Part shown: positions 33,606 through 41,331 of the stretch, in pieces
Numbering within the stretch: the first letter of the stretch is position 1
Layout: every line of letters begins with the position of its first letter
From: Haladaptatus salinisoli
Lineage (GTDB): Archaea; Halobacteriota; Halobacteria; Halobacteriales; Haladaptataceae
Direction of reading: 5' to 3'
DNA: 64,000 nucleotides
Assembly (NCBI RefSeq): GCF_020614375.1
Contig: NZ_CP085330.1
Span: forward strand, 310,001 to 374,000
Position numbers and translations under genes: made by a program
The notes under the pieces: generated by a model
What the model was told of the DNA's origin: nothing
Seen by the model: only the letters and a program-made list of their open reading frames with translations
The model's database searches: none

Positions 33606-34769
33606 TCACTCAGTTCGGTCGCGGCCGAGCACCCGCTCGATTTCGTCGGGCGCGAGGCCCGCCTCCCGGAGCGCGTCCTCGGTGTGCTCGCCGCGGTCGG
33701 GGACGGTCGTCGGAACCGACTCGGCCGCCGGAGTGCGGGCGGGGAACCCGAGACGGGGCGGCGCTCCCGACTCGGTCACGACCATGTCACGAGCCGCCGT
33801 CTGCGGGTCGTCGAGCGCCTCCGGGAGGGTGAACACGCCGCCGACCGCCGTGTCCACGTCCTCGAACTCGTCGAGCCACGCTTCGAGGGGCTTCGACTCG
33901 AACGCGTCCCGCAGCGTCTCCCGGACGGCCGTTCGAACCGCCGGGTCGTCGCTGAGGTGGTTCTCGGCGAGTTCGGGCCGGTCCATCGCCGCGCAGAGCG
34001 CGTTCCAGAACTTGGGTTCGAGGGCTGCAAGCGTCAGATATCGTCCGTCCGCGGTGCGGTACACGTCGTAGCAGGGGTACTTCCCCGTCAACATCGTCTC
34101 CCCCGGGCGGGGCGCGTCGCCGGCGAGCGCGCCGCCGGCGAAGAGTTGCGAGAACGACAGCATCACGTCCGTCATCGCGATATCGACGCGCGTTCCACCC
34201 GAACCGAGTTCCCGAGCGAGCAACGCGCTAACGATGCTGAACGCCGAGAACAGACCGCTCGCCATATCGACCACCGGATAGCCGGGTATCGTCGGCTTCG
34301 AGTCCGCGTCCGGTCGCGTCATGTCCAAGAGACCACTGGCCCCGGCGTAGTTGAGGTCGTGGCCCGCCCGCTTCGCGTTGGGGCTCTCCCGCCCGTACCC
34401 CGAGAGGGAGACGTAAATCAGCTCCTCGTTGTACCGCGAGAGCGTCTCGCGGCCGATTTCCAATCGCTCGGCGACGCCGGGACGGAAGGTCTCGAACACG
34501 ACGTCCGCACCTTCGACCAGTTCGTAGAACGCCTCGCGCCCGGCCTCGTCCTTGAGGTCGAGGGCGACGCTCCGCTTCCCGCGGTTCACCGCCTCGAAGA
34601 TGCGGCCGTAACCGCTCTCCCCGACCGTCCCCATCCCGCGGGCGTAGTCGCCGTCCGCCGGTTCCTCTATCTTGAGCACCGTCGCGCCGAGGTCGGCGAG
34701 GAGTTGCGTCGCGTACGGTCCGGGGAGGAGTCGGGAGAGGTCGAGCACGCGCACGTCGTCGAGTCGCAT
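33606..34769 (-). CDS. CaiB/BaiF family (class III) CoA transferase
   Basis: The product has 387 residues from ATG 34769 (MRLDDVRVLDLSR). Family features are VLDLSRLLPGPYATQLLADLGATVLKIE at the N-terminus, a GKRSVALDLKDE segment, and GHDLNYAGASGLL carrying the likely catalytic Asp near 140. Members move CoA between carboxylic acids or racemise 2-methylacyl-CoAs (alpha-methylacyl-CoA racemase). A TATA element (gactaaat) 26 bp upstream supports the start. It opens the CoA-thioester region and is divergent from an amidohydrolase gene. Confidence 0.88.
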   Translation of the reverse strand: MRLDDVRVLDLSRLLPGPYATQLLADLGATVLKIEEPADGDYARGMGTVGESGYGRIFEAVNRGKRSVALDLKDEAGREAFYELVEGADVVFETFRPGVAERLEIGRETLSRYNEELIYVSLSGYGRESPNAKRAGHDLNYAGASGLLDMTRPDADSKPTIPGYPVVDMASGLFSAFSIVSALLARELGSGGTRVDIAMTDVMLSFSQLFAGGALAGDAPRPGETMLTGKYPCYDVYRTADGRYLTLAALEPKFWNALCAAMDRPELAENHLSDDPAVRTAVRETLRDAFESKPLEAWLDEFEDVDTAVGGVFTLPEALDDPQTAARDMVVTESGAPPRLGFPARTPAAESVPTTVPDRGEHTEDALREAGLAPDEIERVLGRDRTE

Positions 34770-34790
34770 GGCGGTAGAGAGGAAGCGGAC

Positions 34791-34798
34791 GACTAAAT
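34791..34798 (-). promoter_or_regulatory. TATA box of the CaiB-type gene
   Basis: This reads atttagtc on the coding strand, centred 26 bp upstream of the ATG at 34769, and fixes that start over the longer frame. Confidence 0.5.
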
Positions 34799-34848
34799 GG
34801 TTCGGGACGCCGAACGTTTCAAGCGAGTCGCCGGACAACCGTTTCCGC

Positions 34849-35685
34849 ATGGCAATCTCCGGAACCGTCGACGCGCACGTCCACCTGATGCCGCCGCGCC
34901 TGATGGCGGCGATACGCGACTCGCTGGCCCGCGACGCGGGGTGGACGTTCGACCATCCCGTGGAGCGGGAGGCGATGGAGAACGCGCTGCGGTCGGCGGG
35001 CGTGGAGCGCTACTTCGCGCTCCCCTACGCGCACGAGGCGGGCATGGCCGCCGACCTGAACGAGTGGGTGCTCCGCGAAGCCGCCGCCTCCGAGATGGCC
35101 GTCCCGTTCGCCACGGTCCACGGCGACGACGACGTCGAGGCGGTGGTGCGAAACGCGTTCGAGGCGGGCGCGCGAGGGCTGAAGTTCCAGTGTCCGGTAC
35201 AGGAGTGCGGGCCGGCGGACCCCCGACTGGAACCGGCGTTCGACCTCGCCGCCGAGTACGACCGGCCGATACTGTTCCACGCCGGAACCGCCCCGATGTT
35301 CGAGGAGAGCCCCCACGTCGGGGCCGACCAGTTCGCGCAGTTTATCGAATCGCACCCGGACGTGCGGGCCTGCGCGGCCCACATGGGGACCTACGAGGCG
35401 GCGGAGTTCCTGGAGTTCGCCCGCCGGCACGACCAGGTGTTCTTGGACACGACGATGGCCCTCTCGCCGCGCTCGGCCGACGTGCTGGGATTCGACCCGT
35501 CTTCGATATCCGACGAGACGCTGACCTCGCTCTCCCGCTCCGTCATGTTCGGCTCCGACTTTCCGAACGTCCCCTACCCCTACGAGGAGGAGCGACGGGG
35601 GTTGCTCGACCGGGACCTCCCGGAGTCGACGTACCGCGACATCTTCCGCCGAACCGCGGAGCGGTTCCTCGGCGAGCGGGACTGA
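34849..35685 (+). CDS. amidohydrolase-family metal-dependent hydrolase/decarboxylase (COG2159 type)
   Basis: The product has 278 residues. Metal and catalytic motifs are DAHVHLMP at about 8, ILFHAGTAP near 143, CAAHMGTYEA near 180 and FGSDFPNVPYP near 232. This is the TIM-barrel pattern of amidohydrolase-2 enzymes, which include ACMSD-like decarboxylases and lactone hydrolases of aromatic catabolism. The location beside a CoA transferase gene and within a catabolic region fits such a role. Precise reaction unknown. Confidence 0.85.
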   Translation: MAISGTVDAHVHLMPPRLMAAIRDSLARDAGWTFDHPVEREAMENALRSAGVERYFALPYAHEAGMAADLNEWVLREAAASEMAVPFATVHGDDDVEAVVRNAFEAGARGLKFQCPVQECGPADPRLEPAFDLAAEYDRPILFHAGTAPMFEESPHVGADQFAQFIESHPDVRACAAHMGTYEAAEFLEFARRHDQVFLDTTMALSPRSADVLGFDPSSISDETLTSLSRSVMFGSDFPNVPYPYEEERRGLLDRDLPESTYRDIFRRTAERFLGERD

Positions 35686-35709
35686 CGCGCCGTTCCGGCG
35701 TCGGAGAAC

Positions 35710-35961
35710 TCACTCGCCGAGTTCGGTTTCGACGGTGCACCACCAGAGGTGGCCTCGGCCGCGGGCCTCGGCGCGTTCGAGGACGCCGTCGGCGACCAGT
35801 TCGTCCAAACGCTCGCGCATCGATTCGGTCGACGTTTCGAACTCGCCCGCGAGGTACCCCGTGTTCACGACCGGCGCCGGCGCGTCTCGAATCGCGGCCG
35901 CGATTTCGTCGTTCCCGACCCGTCGGAGCGGGTCGTCGCGGTTCTTCTCGTCGGATGTCAC
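35710..35961 (-). CDS. small winged-helix DNA-binding protein
   Basis: The product has 83 residues with a GTG start. A wHTH pattern is visible: NDEIAAAIRDAP, then VVNTGYLAGEFETSTESMRERLDELV as the recognition region, then VLERAEARGRGHLWW as the wing. Start support comes from aactaatc at 35987-35994, about 29 bp upstream. It is the last gene of a same-strand series after the secreted-repeat lipoprotein. Targets unknown. Confidence 0.72.
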   Translation of the reverse strand: MTSDEKNRDDPLRRVGNDEIAAAIRDAPAPVVNTGYLAGEFETSTESMRERLDELVADGVLERAEARGRGHLWWCTVETELGE

Positions 35962-36044
35962 GATCGGGCGAAACTGACCGCGCGAGAACTAATCGACTTC
36001 GGCCAGGGTGAAAATCGGATCGCTTCGTTCGCGCCGACTCGCCC

Positions 36045-36602
36045 TCAGTATCCGCCGTCGCCGCCCGACGAGGAGGTCGTGGTGGTCGTCGTCGCCTTCG
36101 ATCGTATCGGCGTGCCGTCGGGCGCGAGCACCCACCACACGTCGTTGACCCCCTGTCCGCTCGCGTCGCCGGGGTTCGCGTCGGACGCAAAGTAGTACAG
36201 CGGCCAGCCGTTGGCCGCCACCTGTTTTTTGCCCGACTTCCGCTCGAAGGTCGAGAGCGTCGCCGCGACGCCGTCGCCCTTCGTCGGCGACCCCCCGACC
36301 GTGAGCGGCGGCCACGCGTCGGCGCAGGAGTCGTAGCACGTGCTCGCCATCTTCCCCTTCGTATCGCTGTCGAACATGTAGAGCGTCATGTCGTTCGGAC
36401 CGACGAGGACGTCGCCGAGTTTCGGGTGCGAGGAGACTCGGACGGTCGCTTTCGACGCCTGTCCGTCCGTCGTGGTCGTCGTCTTCGTCGCTCCCGCAGT
36501 CGTCGCGGTCGTCCGATTCGTTCCGCCGTCTCCGCCGAGGCATCCCGCGAGCGTCATCGTCGCGCCGACGGTCGTGAGGAACGCGCGTCTTGTTGGGCGC
36601 AT
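36045..36602 (-). CDS. Tat lipoprotein with secreted repeats (Lipoprotein_15 / COG4315 type)
   Basis: The product has 185 residues. The signal is RRAFLTTVGATMTLAGC with lipobox Cys at 21, followed by a Thr-rich linker. Two copies of the secreted repeat of unknown function follow, with hallmark W residues: GPNDMTLYMFDSD...CYDSCADAWPPLTV, then ANGWPLYYFASD...NDVWWVLAPDGTP. The C-terminus is a Thr/Ser/Gly tail. It would be anchored on the outside of the cell. A 15-bp box (36648-36662) upstream matches one before the neighbouring membrane-protein gene. Confidence 0.88.
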   Translation of the reverse strand: MRPTRRAFLTTVGATMTLAGCLGGDGGTNRTTATTAGATKTTTTTDGQASKATVRVSSHPKLGDVLVGPNDMTLYMFDSDTKGKMASTCYDSCADAWPPLTVGGSPTKGDGVAATLSTFERKSGKKQVAANGWPLYYFASDANPGDASGQGVNDVWWVLAPDGTPIRSKATTTTTTSSSGGDGGY

Positions 36603-36647
36603 GACTAAACGGAGGTCGACTCGGGGGATGAGCGTTTTCCGAACTCA

Positions 36648-36662
36648 GTCCAAAATTCGTCC
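36648..36662. promoter_or_regulatory. 15-bp box, copy 1 (GTCCAAAATTCGTCC)
   Basis: It lies 46-60 bp upstream of the lipoprotein ATG. It differs by one base from the box at 37016-37030. Read on the coding strand it contains two GGAC half-sites 7 bp apart. The position just upstream of a weak TATA element (aaaac near 36634-36638) suits an activator site. Confidence 0.5.
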
Positions 36663-36677
36663 AACTTCGGCCCCGAA

Positions 36678-36980
36678 TCAGAGCCACGTGATTCGGGCGA
36701 GAAAGGCGAGCGCGACCAGTTCGAGGCCGCAGAGGAGCGTCACGCCGACCTGAACGTCGACCGCGGCGTGGTCGAACCAGCCGATGAACTCCGGATGGAG
36801 GAGGTAGAAGTACAGCCAGAGCGCGTTCTCCACGAGGAGGAAGGCCGCGAACACGAGCAGTCCGAGGGTGTGTCGAGCGCCGTGCCGGCGGTAGTTACGA
36901 AGCCAGACGGAGCCCAGCGCCAGCAGTACCAACAGGTTCACCCCCGCGGCGGCCCGGGCGACGTCAAGCCAGATGGTCAT
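36678..36980 (-). CDS. small membrane protein next to an ArsR-like regulator
   Basis: The product has 100 residues with three hydrophobic segments (AAGVNLLVLLALGSVWL, LGLLVFAAFLLVENALWLYF, VQVGVTLLCGLELVALAFLA). A conserved-looking RNYRRHGARHTL loop follows the first. This three-helix type is found in haloarchaea beside small winged-helix regulators. The TATA element ctatat at 37005-37010 and the 15-bp box at 37016-37030 sit upstream. The ArsR-like gene lies 54 bp upstream on the same strand. Function unknown. Confidence 0.75.
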   Translation of the reverse strand: MTIWLDVARAAAGVNLLVLLALGSVWLRNYRRHGARHTLGLLVFAAFLLVENALWLYFYLLHPEFIGWFDHAAVDVQVGVTLLCGLELVALAFLARITWL

Positions 36981-37004
36981 CGGTACTCCGTTTGCAGTCG
37001 GCGG

Positions 37005-37010
37005 CTATAT
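37005..37010 (-). promoter_or_regulatory. TATA box of the small membrane protein gene
   Basis: This reads atatag on the coding strand, centred 27 bp before the ATG at 36980. The shared 15-bp box begins 6 bp further upstream. Confidence 0.5.
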
Positions 37011-37015
37011 GTGCT

Positions 37016-37030
37016 GTCCAAATTTCGTCC
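37016..37030. promoter_or_regulatory. 15-bp box, copy 2 (GTCCAAATTTCGTCC)
   Basis: It lies 36-50 bp upstream of the membrane-protein ATG and directly after the ArsR-like gene. It matches the copy at 36648-36662 in 14 of 15 bases, and both copies lie just upstream of a TATA element. Confidence 0.55.
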
Positions 37031-37034
37031 GGAA

Positions 37035-37322
37035 TCATGGGTCCTCCGAGTCGACGACGGCGAGTATCTCCTCGACGGTCCCCCAGTTCGATTCGACTTG
37101 CTCGGTGAACAGGTAGACCGCGGCGTACTCGTCGTCCGTCCGCCTGACGACGTTGTTCTCCAACAGCACGTCGAGGTGGTGGCGAACCGTCGTGTAGTCG
37201 AGTTCCAGTTCGGTCGCGAGTTGGTTGGCGTTCCGCGGTCGCTCGTCCAGCGCCCGGAGGATGCGGACTCTCGTCGGTCCGCCCCGGGAACTCGCGAGAA
37301 GGTACCAGAGAACGCCTTCCAT
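37035..37322 (-). CDS. ArsR-like winged-helix transcription regulator
   Basis: The product has 95 residues. It starts MEGVLWYLLASSRGGPTRVRILRAL, then has the HTH NANQLATELELDYTTVRHHLDVLLENNVV and a wing DDEYAAVYLF. There is no Cys pair for metal sensing, so this is the DNA-binding fold only. It precedes the three-helix membrane protein, and two downstream genes carry the shared 15-bp box, which this protein may bind (inference). A TATA-like acaaaac lies about 26 bp upstream. Confidence 0.83.
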   Translation of the reverse strand: MEGVLWYLLASSRGGPTRVRILRALDERPRNANQLATELELDYTTVRHHLDVLLENNVVRRTDDEYAAVYLFTEQVESNWGTVEEILAVVDSEDP

Positions 37323-37375
37323 CAGTTAACCGATGGAAGGCCGGTGACAAAACACGTCCGGTCGAACGACGAAAC

Positions 37376-38398
37376 TTACCGCTGGGATTCTCGGAGAATA
37401 AACGGGCCGATGGCGAGCGTTCGTTTGGCTACCGGAGCGATGCGAAGGATGTACGCCGTGAACAACAGGAAGGGGACGAGCGTGATCGTGAACGCGATAC
37501 TAACTACCCACGTGACGGTCGGAATCCTCAGTACGGTTCCGGAGAACGTCTCGGCTCCGACGAACGTCAACATTCCGCCGGAGACGACGAGCGCCGGAAT
37601 CGCCGCGTAGAGGATGTACTGGGAGAGGTCGACGAGCGCCCACTGGAAGTAGAGCGTCTTGATGTGCTCGCGCGCCGGACCGAACATGGCGAGCGCCGTT
37701 TCCAGGTCGTCGAACGCGGCGCGCTGGTCGTCGTTCAAGGAGTCGGAGAACTCCTCGCTCATCCGTTCGACCTGATATATCTTCCATCCGTAATTGAAGT
37801 TCAACGCGGCGAACAGCACGTCGAACGTCCCGAACTGCGCTCCCTCCAGTTCGTCCTGCACTTCCTTTGTGTTTCCGTGTAGGCTGTCGATGAACTCGGA
37901 CGCTTGGCGAACCAACTCCTCGTCGTCGCTCTCTCGGACGAGACGGTCGAGCACCTCGGCCCGCCGTTCGGTCGCGGCGACGAGTCGACCGAGGAACGCC
38001 GAGGGGTCGGCCGGAACGACGGAGCCGAACAGGTCCTTCGTGTACGTTCGAAAGTCCATCGCGTCGCTCATGCGCTCTCGTTGGTCGCCCAACGGGCCGT
38101 TCTCCTGCGAGAGGACTAGTTGACTGATGGTGACGACGAGCGTCGTGCCGGTGACGATCACGCCGATCATCGCCGAGAATATCGTCTCGATGGTGTCCGT
38201 CGATTTGATCTCGCTCGGAAGCGGCGGGTCGAGAGCGGCGCTAAACGCGACGAGCGAAACGAAGACGAGGAACGCGAGTAGTCCGGTTAGAAGAAACCGA
38301 TTCGTGCGGAAGAGCAACCAGATTTTGAGCCGACTTTCCTCCGACCGCCCCCGCATCGTGTCCGCAGTTTCGACGTCGCCCGCTTCGTCGTCACTCAT
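37376..38398 (-). CDS. haloarchaeal four-helix membrane protein of unknown function
   Basis: The product has 340 residues. Two membrane helices at about 35-57 and 72-92 and two at about 265-290 and 300-325 flank a long, charged cytoplasmic helical domain (100-255). The loop after helix 2 carries SQLVLSQENGPLGDQRERM. This resembles uncharacterised haloarchaeal membrane proteins with a 'QLVLSQE' motif. It overlaps the upstream DUF4177 gene by 8 bp, so the two are probably co-translated. Confidence 0.75.
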   Translation of the reverse strand: MSDDEAGDVETADTMRGRSEESRLKIWLLFRTNRFLLTGLLAFLVFVSLVAFSAALDPPLPSEIKSTDTIETIFSAMIGVIVTGTTLVVTISQLVLSQENGPLGDQRERMSDAMDFRTYTKDLFGSVVPADPSAFLGRLVAATERRAEVLDRLVRESDDEELVRQASEFIDSLHGNTKEVQDELEGAQFGTFDVLFAALNFNYGWKIYQVERMSEEFSDSLNDDQRAAFDDLETALAMFGPAREHIKTLYFQWALVDLSQYILYAAIPALVVSGGMLTFVGAETFSGTVLRIPTVTWVVSIAFTITLVPFLLFTAYILRIAPVAKRTLAIGPFILRESQR

Positions 38399-38606
38399 CT
38401 TCTGCCCCCGCGTCCCTATTCAGCGGCCGTTTCAGCACCAAGAACTTCGTTCCACCGCCGGTGTAGTCGACGGTGTCGACGAACTCCCACCCCTCACCGC
38501 CGAGTTCGTTGAGTCGGTCCGTCGGGTCGCTCGCCTCCTTCTGCGTTTCCTCGCGGGGAGGTCTGAGACTTCGGTACTCCCACTTGGCGGGATTGCTAGC
38601 GCGCAT
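38391..38606 (-). CDS. DUF4177 small protein
   Basis: The product has 71 residues. The core WEYRSLRPP, then DRLNELGGEGWEFVDTVDY and FLVLKRPL match the short DUF4177 beta-alpha fold (L-N-x-L-G-x-x-GWE-x-V). It is the first gene of a two-gene unit with the four-helix membrane protein (8-bp overlap). A TATA-like cttatgg near 38628-38634 lies about 25 bp upstream. Function unknown. Confidence 0.83.
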   Translation of the reverse strand: MRASNPAKWEYRSLRPPREETQKEASDPTDRLNELGGEGWEFVDTVDYTGGGTKFLVLKRPLNRDAGAEDE

Positions 38607-38732
38607 AGAAACATCACTAGCGACGCTACCATAAGCGTGTTAGCGTGCGGCGAGGGGTGCTCCGGGCGACGCCGGGGCGAGCGCGTACGCTTGCGGCAGA
38701 CGGCACGCCCGTTCCGCTCGACGTCGAGAGTG

Positions 38733-39404
38733 CTACTTTCCCTTCTCGTCGGGGCCTCGACCGATGATGAGGGTGTTCTTCACGAGGTTCTCGTGGGCGC
38801 GTCGGAGGCGTTCGGAGACCGCCTGATGCGTGATACCCAACTCTTCGGCGAGGTCGCCGGCGTCCAGATTGCGGGGGATGTCGTAGTAGCCCTCGTCGTA
38901 CGCGAGCGTGAGCGCGTCCTGCTGTTCCTGCGTCAGGCCGAAACGCCCCTGCCGACCCTCCTCCAGACGGTAGATGTTCAGTATGTCGAGCGCGAGTCCG
39001 TTCTCTTCGCAGTAGTCGTAGGTTCGCGACAGGGAGTCCCGGTCGGGAAACAGGATGCGGAGATTCCAGTGGTCGCTGTTGCCCGTCGCGGCGAGGATGG
39101 TCCCCTCCTCCTCGACGAGAATCCGAACGAGCGTCTCTATCTGGTCGACCCACTCCATCCGATAGAACCACTCTTCGTTCGGATTGGCGAGCAACTCGAA
39201 CTCGCTTACGCTCGGGTCCTCGGAGAGGGCGGTCTCGATCGCCTCGCGCTCGCCGCCGCTCACCCAGACGAACGGCATCATCATTTCGGCATCGTGGGCG
39301 ACGACGCGCTCGATTTCGAATTCGGAGTCCGCCACGGCGGAGAGCGTCTGGCTGAGCGCGAACTCGTCGGCCGGAACCTCGACCTCAACGACGGTTCCCG
39401 TCAT
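38733..39404 (-). CDS. Bat/HTH_10 family transcription regulator (paralogue 2)
   Basis: The product has 223 residues from ATG 39404 (MTGTVVEVEVP). The N-terminal domain has IERVVAHDAEMMMPFVW, EWFYRMEWVDQ and LFPDRDSLSRTYDYC. The HTH_10 has LTQEQQDALTLAYDEGYYDIP and LAEELGITHQAVSERLRRA. It matches the regulator at 17567-18235 along its length. A TATA element (ttgatata at 39427-39434) is 26 bp upstream and supports this start over the longer frame. Target genes unknown. Confidence 0.87.
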   Translation of the reverse strand: MTGTVVEVEVPADEFALSQTLSAVADSEFEIERVVAHDAEMMMPFVWVSGGEREAIETALSEDPSVSEFELLANPNEEWFYRMEWVDQIETLVRILVEEEGTILAATGNSDHWNLRILFPDRDSLSRTYDYCEENGLALDILNIYRLEEGRQGRFGLTQEQQDALTLAYDEGYYDIPRNLDAGDLAEELGITHQAVSERLRRAHENLVKNTLIIGRGPDEKGK

Positions 39405-39426
39405 GTGACGGATATGGAGTGGGTCC

Positions 39427-39434
39427 TTGATATA
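39427..39434 (-). promoter_or_regulatory. TATA box of Bat-type regulator (paralogue 2)
   Basis: This reads tatatcaa on the coding strand, centred 26 bp before the ATG at 39404. Confidence 0.5.
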
Positions 39435-39610
39435 CCCGTTGGCTCCCGAAATCGGGGGCGACGACGGTGAACGAAACGACGGTGCGGACGCGATTCGGCG
39501 AACGATGTTCGGAGAGCGACAGACGCCGCGCCGCCCGGCGCATCCGACCGCCGCGACGGTCGAAACGTTTTTCACTCGAACCGCCCGAGGGAAAGACGGT
39601 ATGTTCGCAG

Positions 39611-39644
39611 CCACCACTGCCGGTGGTCGATTTTGGCCGACCAC
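39611..39644 (+). promoter_or_regulatory. mutually exclusive hairpins upstream of trpS
   Basis: CCACC (39611-39615) can pair with GGTGG (39622-39626). GTGGTCG (39623-39629) can instead pair with CGACCAC (39638-39644), an 8-base loop. The middle segment is shared, so only one stem can form at a time, as in attenuators. The distance to the trpS GTG is about 60 bases. Confidence 0.35.
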
Positions 39645-39705
39645 GGCGCACTGAGCCGATTTCTGCCGTACCGTTAGCGAGAGCGTTCCCGCACGGAGGT
39701 CAGTC

Positions 39706-40815
39706 GTGACGAAACTCGACCCGTGGGGCGACGTGGAGGTGACCGACTACGAGGCGACGATGGCGCAGTTCGGCATCGAACCCATCGAGGAGGTGGCCGA
39801 CCGCCTGCCGGACAACCGGCTCGTCCGGCGGGGGTTGGTGTTCGGACACCGCGACCTCGACGTCGTCCTCGACGCCCGCGACGACGGCGAACCGTTCGCG
39901 ACGATGACCGGAATCATGCCCTCCGGCGTCTTCCACTTCGGCCACCGCACCGTGGTCGAGCAGGTGCTCATGTTCCAGGAGATGGGCGCGGAGGTCACGC
40001 TCTGCGCGGCGGACGTCGAGTCGTACGCCACGCGGGACGTGTCGCTCGAAGAAGCCCGCGAACTCGTCGTCGAGGAGTACCTGTTGAACTACGTCGCGCT
40101 GGGGTTGGACCTCGACGCGACGGACTTCTACTTCCAGTCCGGGGCGGGCAACGACCACCACGTTCGGAGCAAACTGTTCGCCCGGCACGTCACCCAGAAC
40201 GAGTTCGAGGCGACCTACGGGAGCGCCGACCCCGGAAAACTCGTCTCGGCGCTGACCCAGTACGCCGACATCCTCCGGCCGCAGTCGCCCGACCGCGGCG
40301 GGCCGAAACCCACGGTCGTCCCGGTCGGCATCGACCAGGACCCGCACGTCCGGCTGACTCGCGACGTCGCCGCCCGCTACCGCGACGCGAGCTACGTCAA
40401 GCCGGCGAGTACGTACCACCGGTTCATGCGCGGCCTCCAGGGCGGGAAGATGAGTTCGTCCGACCCGAAGAGCTACATCGCGCTCACCGACTCCGTGGCG
40501 GACGCGAAGCGGAAGATAGACGAGGCGAAGACCGGCGGTCGGGTCAGCGTCGAGGAGCACCGCCGAAAAGGCGGGAACGTCGAGGAGGACACGGTGTTCG
40601 AACTGCTCGCGTACCACCTCGTGGAGGACGACGACGAACTGGAGCGCATCCGCGAGGAGTACGAGTCGGGCGAGATGCTCTCGGGCGAGTTGAAACAGAT
40701 CGCCAAAGAGCGACTCGAAGCGTTCCTGCGCGACCACCGGCGCAGGCGCGAGGAGGCCCGCCCGGAGGTCGAAGCGTACCTCGACGAACACACCGCCGTC
40801 GGAGCGTCCGACTGA
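39706..40815 (+). CDS. trpS: tryptophanyl-tRNA synthetase
   Basis: The product has 369 residues with GTG start, preceded by an SD-like ggaggt. This is a class I synthetase. The HIGH-type motif is FHFGH within MPSGVFHFGHRT near 70, and the KMSKS motif is GGKMSSSDP near 246. Between them lie the tryptophan-pocket segment (EVTLCAADVESYA) and PVGIDQDPHVRLTRDVA. Haloarchaea often have two TrpRS genes; this compact length suits the shorter (TrpS2-like) type. The next gene, an acetyltransferase, starts within its stop codon (TGATG). Confidence 0.93.
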   Translation: MTKLDPWGDVEVTDYEATMAQFGIEPIEEVADRLPDNRLVRRGLVFGHRDLDVVLDARDDGEPFATMTGIMPSGVFHFGHRTVVEQVLMFQEMGAEVTLCAADVESYATRDVSLEEARELVVEEYLLNYVALGLDLDATDFYFQSGAGNDHHVRSKLFARHVTQNEFEATYGSADPGKLVSALTQYADILRPQSPDRGGPKPTVVPVGIDQDPHVRLTRDVAARYRDASYVKPASTYHRFMRGLQGGKMSSSDPKSYIALTDSVADAKRKIDEAKTGGRVSVEEHRRKGGNVEEDTVFELLAYHLVEDDDELERIREEYESGEMLSGELKQIAKERLEAFLRDHRRRREEARPEVEAYLDEHTAVGASD

Positions 40816-41282
40816 TGCGAATACGGCGACTCCGGGCGGACGAACTCGCGACGTTCGTCGACGACCTCTGGTTGCCCTTCGCCCGCGAGATGGCCGCGGT
40901 GGACGACTTCGACGCGCTCGCCGAACGGGGCGTCCGACGGGAAGTTCGCTCCTACGTGACGGAGCGGTTTTCGGACGACGACGTCGCCACCTACGTGGCC
41001 GACGACGACGAACCGGTCGGCTTCGTCGCGGTCGAGAAGGGGTCGTCTCCCCCGGTGTTCGCCCGCGGCCCGCGAGGGTACGTCGACGGACTCTACGTCG
41101 CGCCGGAGCGCCGCCGGGAGCGCATCGCCTCGCACCTCCTCGCGCGCGCCGAGGCGTGGGCGCGACGCCGGGGGTGCGACCACCTCTCGCTCGACGTGCA
41201 CGCCGAGAACGGGGTCGCGCGATCGCTGTACGAGGACGGCGGGTTCGAAACGACGCGACACCGGATGACGAAGCGGTTGTAG
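40815..41282 (+). CDS. GNAT family N-acetyltransferase
   Basis: The product has 155 residues. The acetyl-CoA loop is VAPERRRERIASHLLARAEAWA (R-x-x-G/R-x-A pattern) near 97, preceded by the beta-4 strand GYVDGLYV and followed by LSLDVHAENGVARSLYEDGGFE near the C-terminus. It overlaps the trpS stop by one base, so the two genes are co-translated. The acceptor molecule is unknown. Confidence 0.87.
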   Translation: MRIRRLRADELATFVDDLWLPFAREMAAVDDFDALAERGVRREVRSYVTERFSDDDVATYVADDDEPVGFVAVEKGSSPPVFARGPRGYVDGLYVAPERRRERIASHLLARAEAWARRRGCDHLSLDVHAENGVARSLYEDGGFETTRHRMTKRL

Positions 41283-41300
41283 CGTCCGCGGCGAACGGAG

Positions 41301-41307
41301 GTTTATA
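41301..41307 (+). promoter_or_regulatory. TATA box of the creatininase-family gene
   Basis: The sequence gtttata is centred 27-28 bp before the ATG at 41332, consistent with a leaderless transcript separate from trpS. Confidence 0.55.
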
Positions 41308-41331
41308 CCCTCGCGCGAAGCTAACTCTTCC

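Larger units (their letters stand above)
39405..39705. other. 301-bp region before trpS with hairpins and a mini-frame
   Basis: Apart from the Bat-type regulator promoter at its left end, the region holds no recognisable gene. Its right third contains overlapping complementary segments and a 17-codon frame (39601-39654) with one Trp codon. This could be a leader for the tryptophanyl-tRNA synthetase gene (see findings). Confidence 0.5.
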
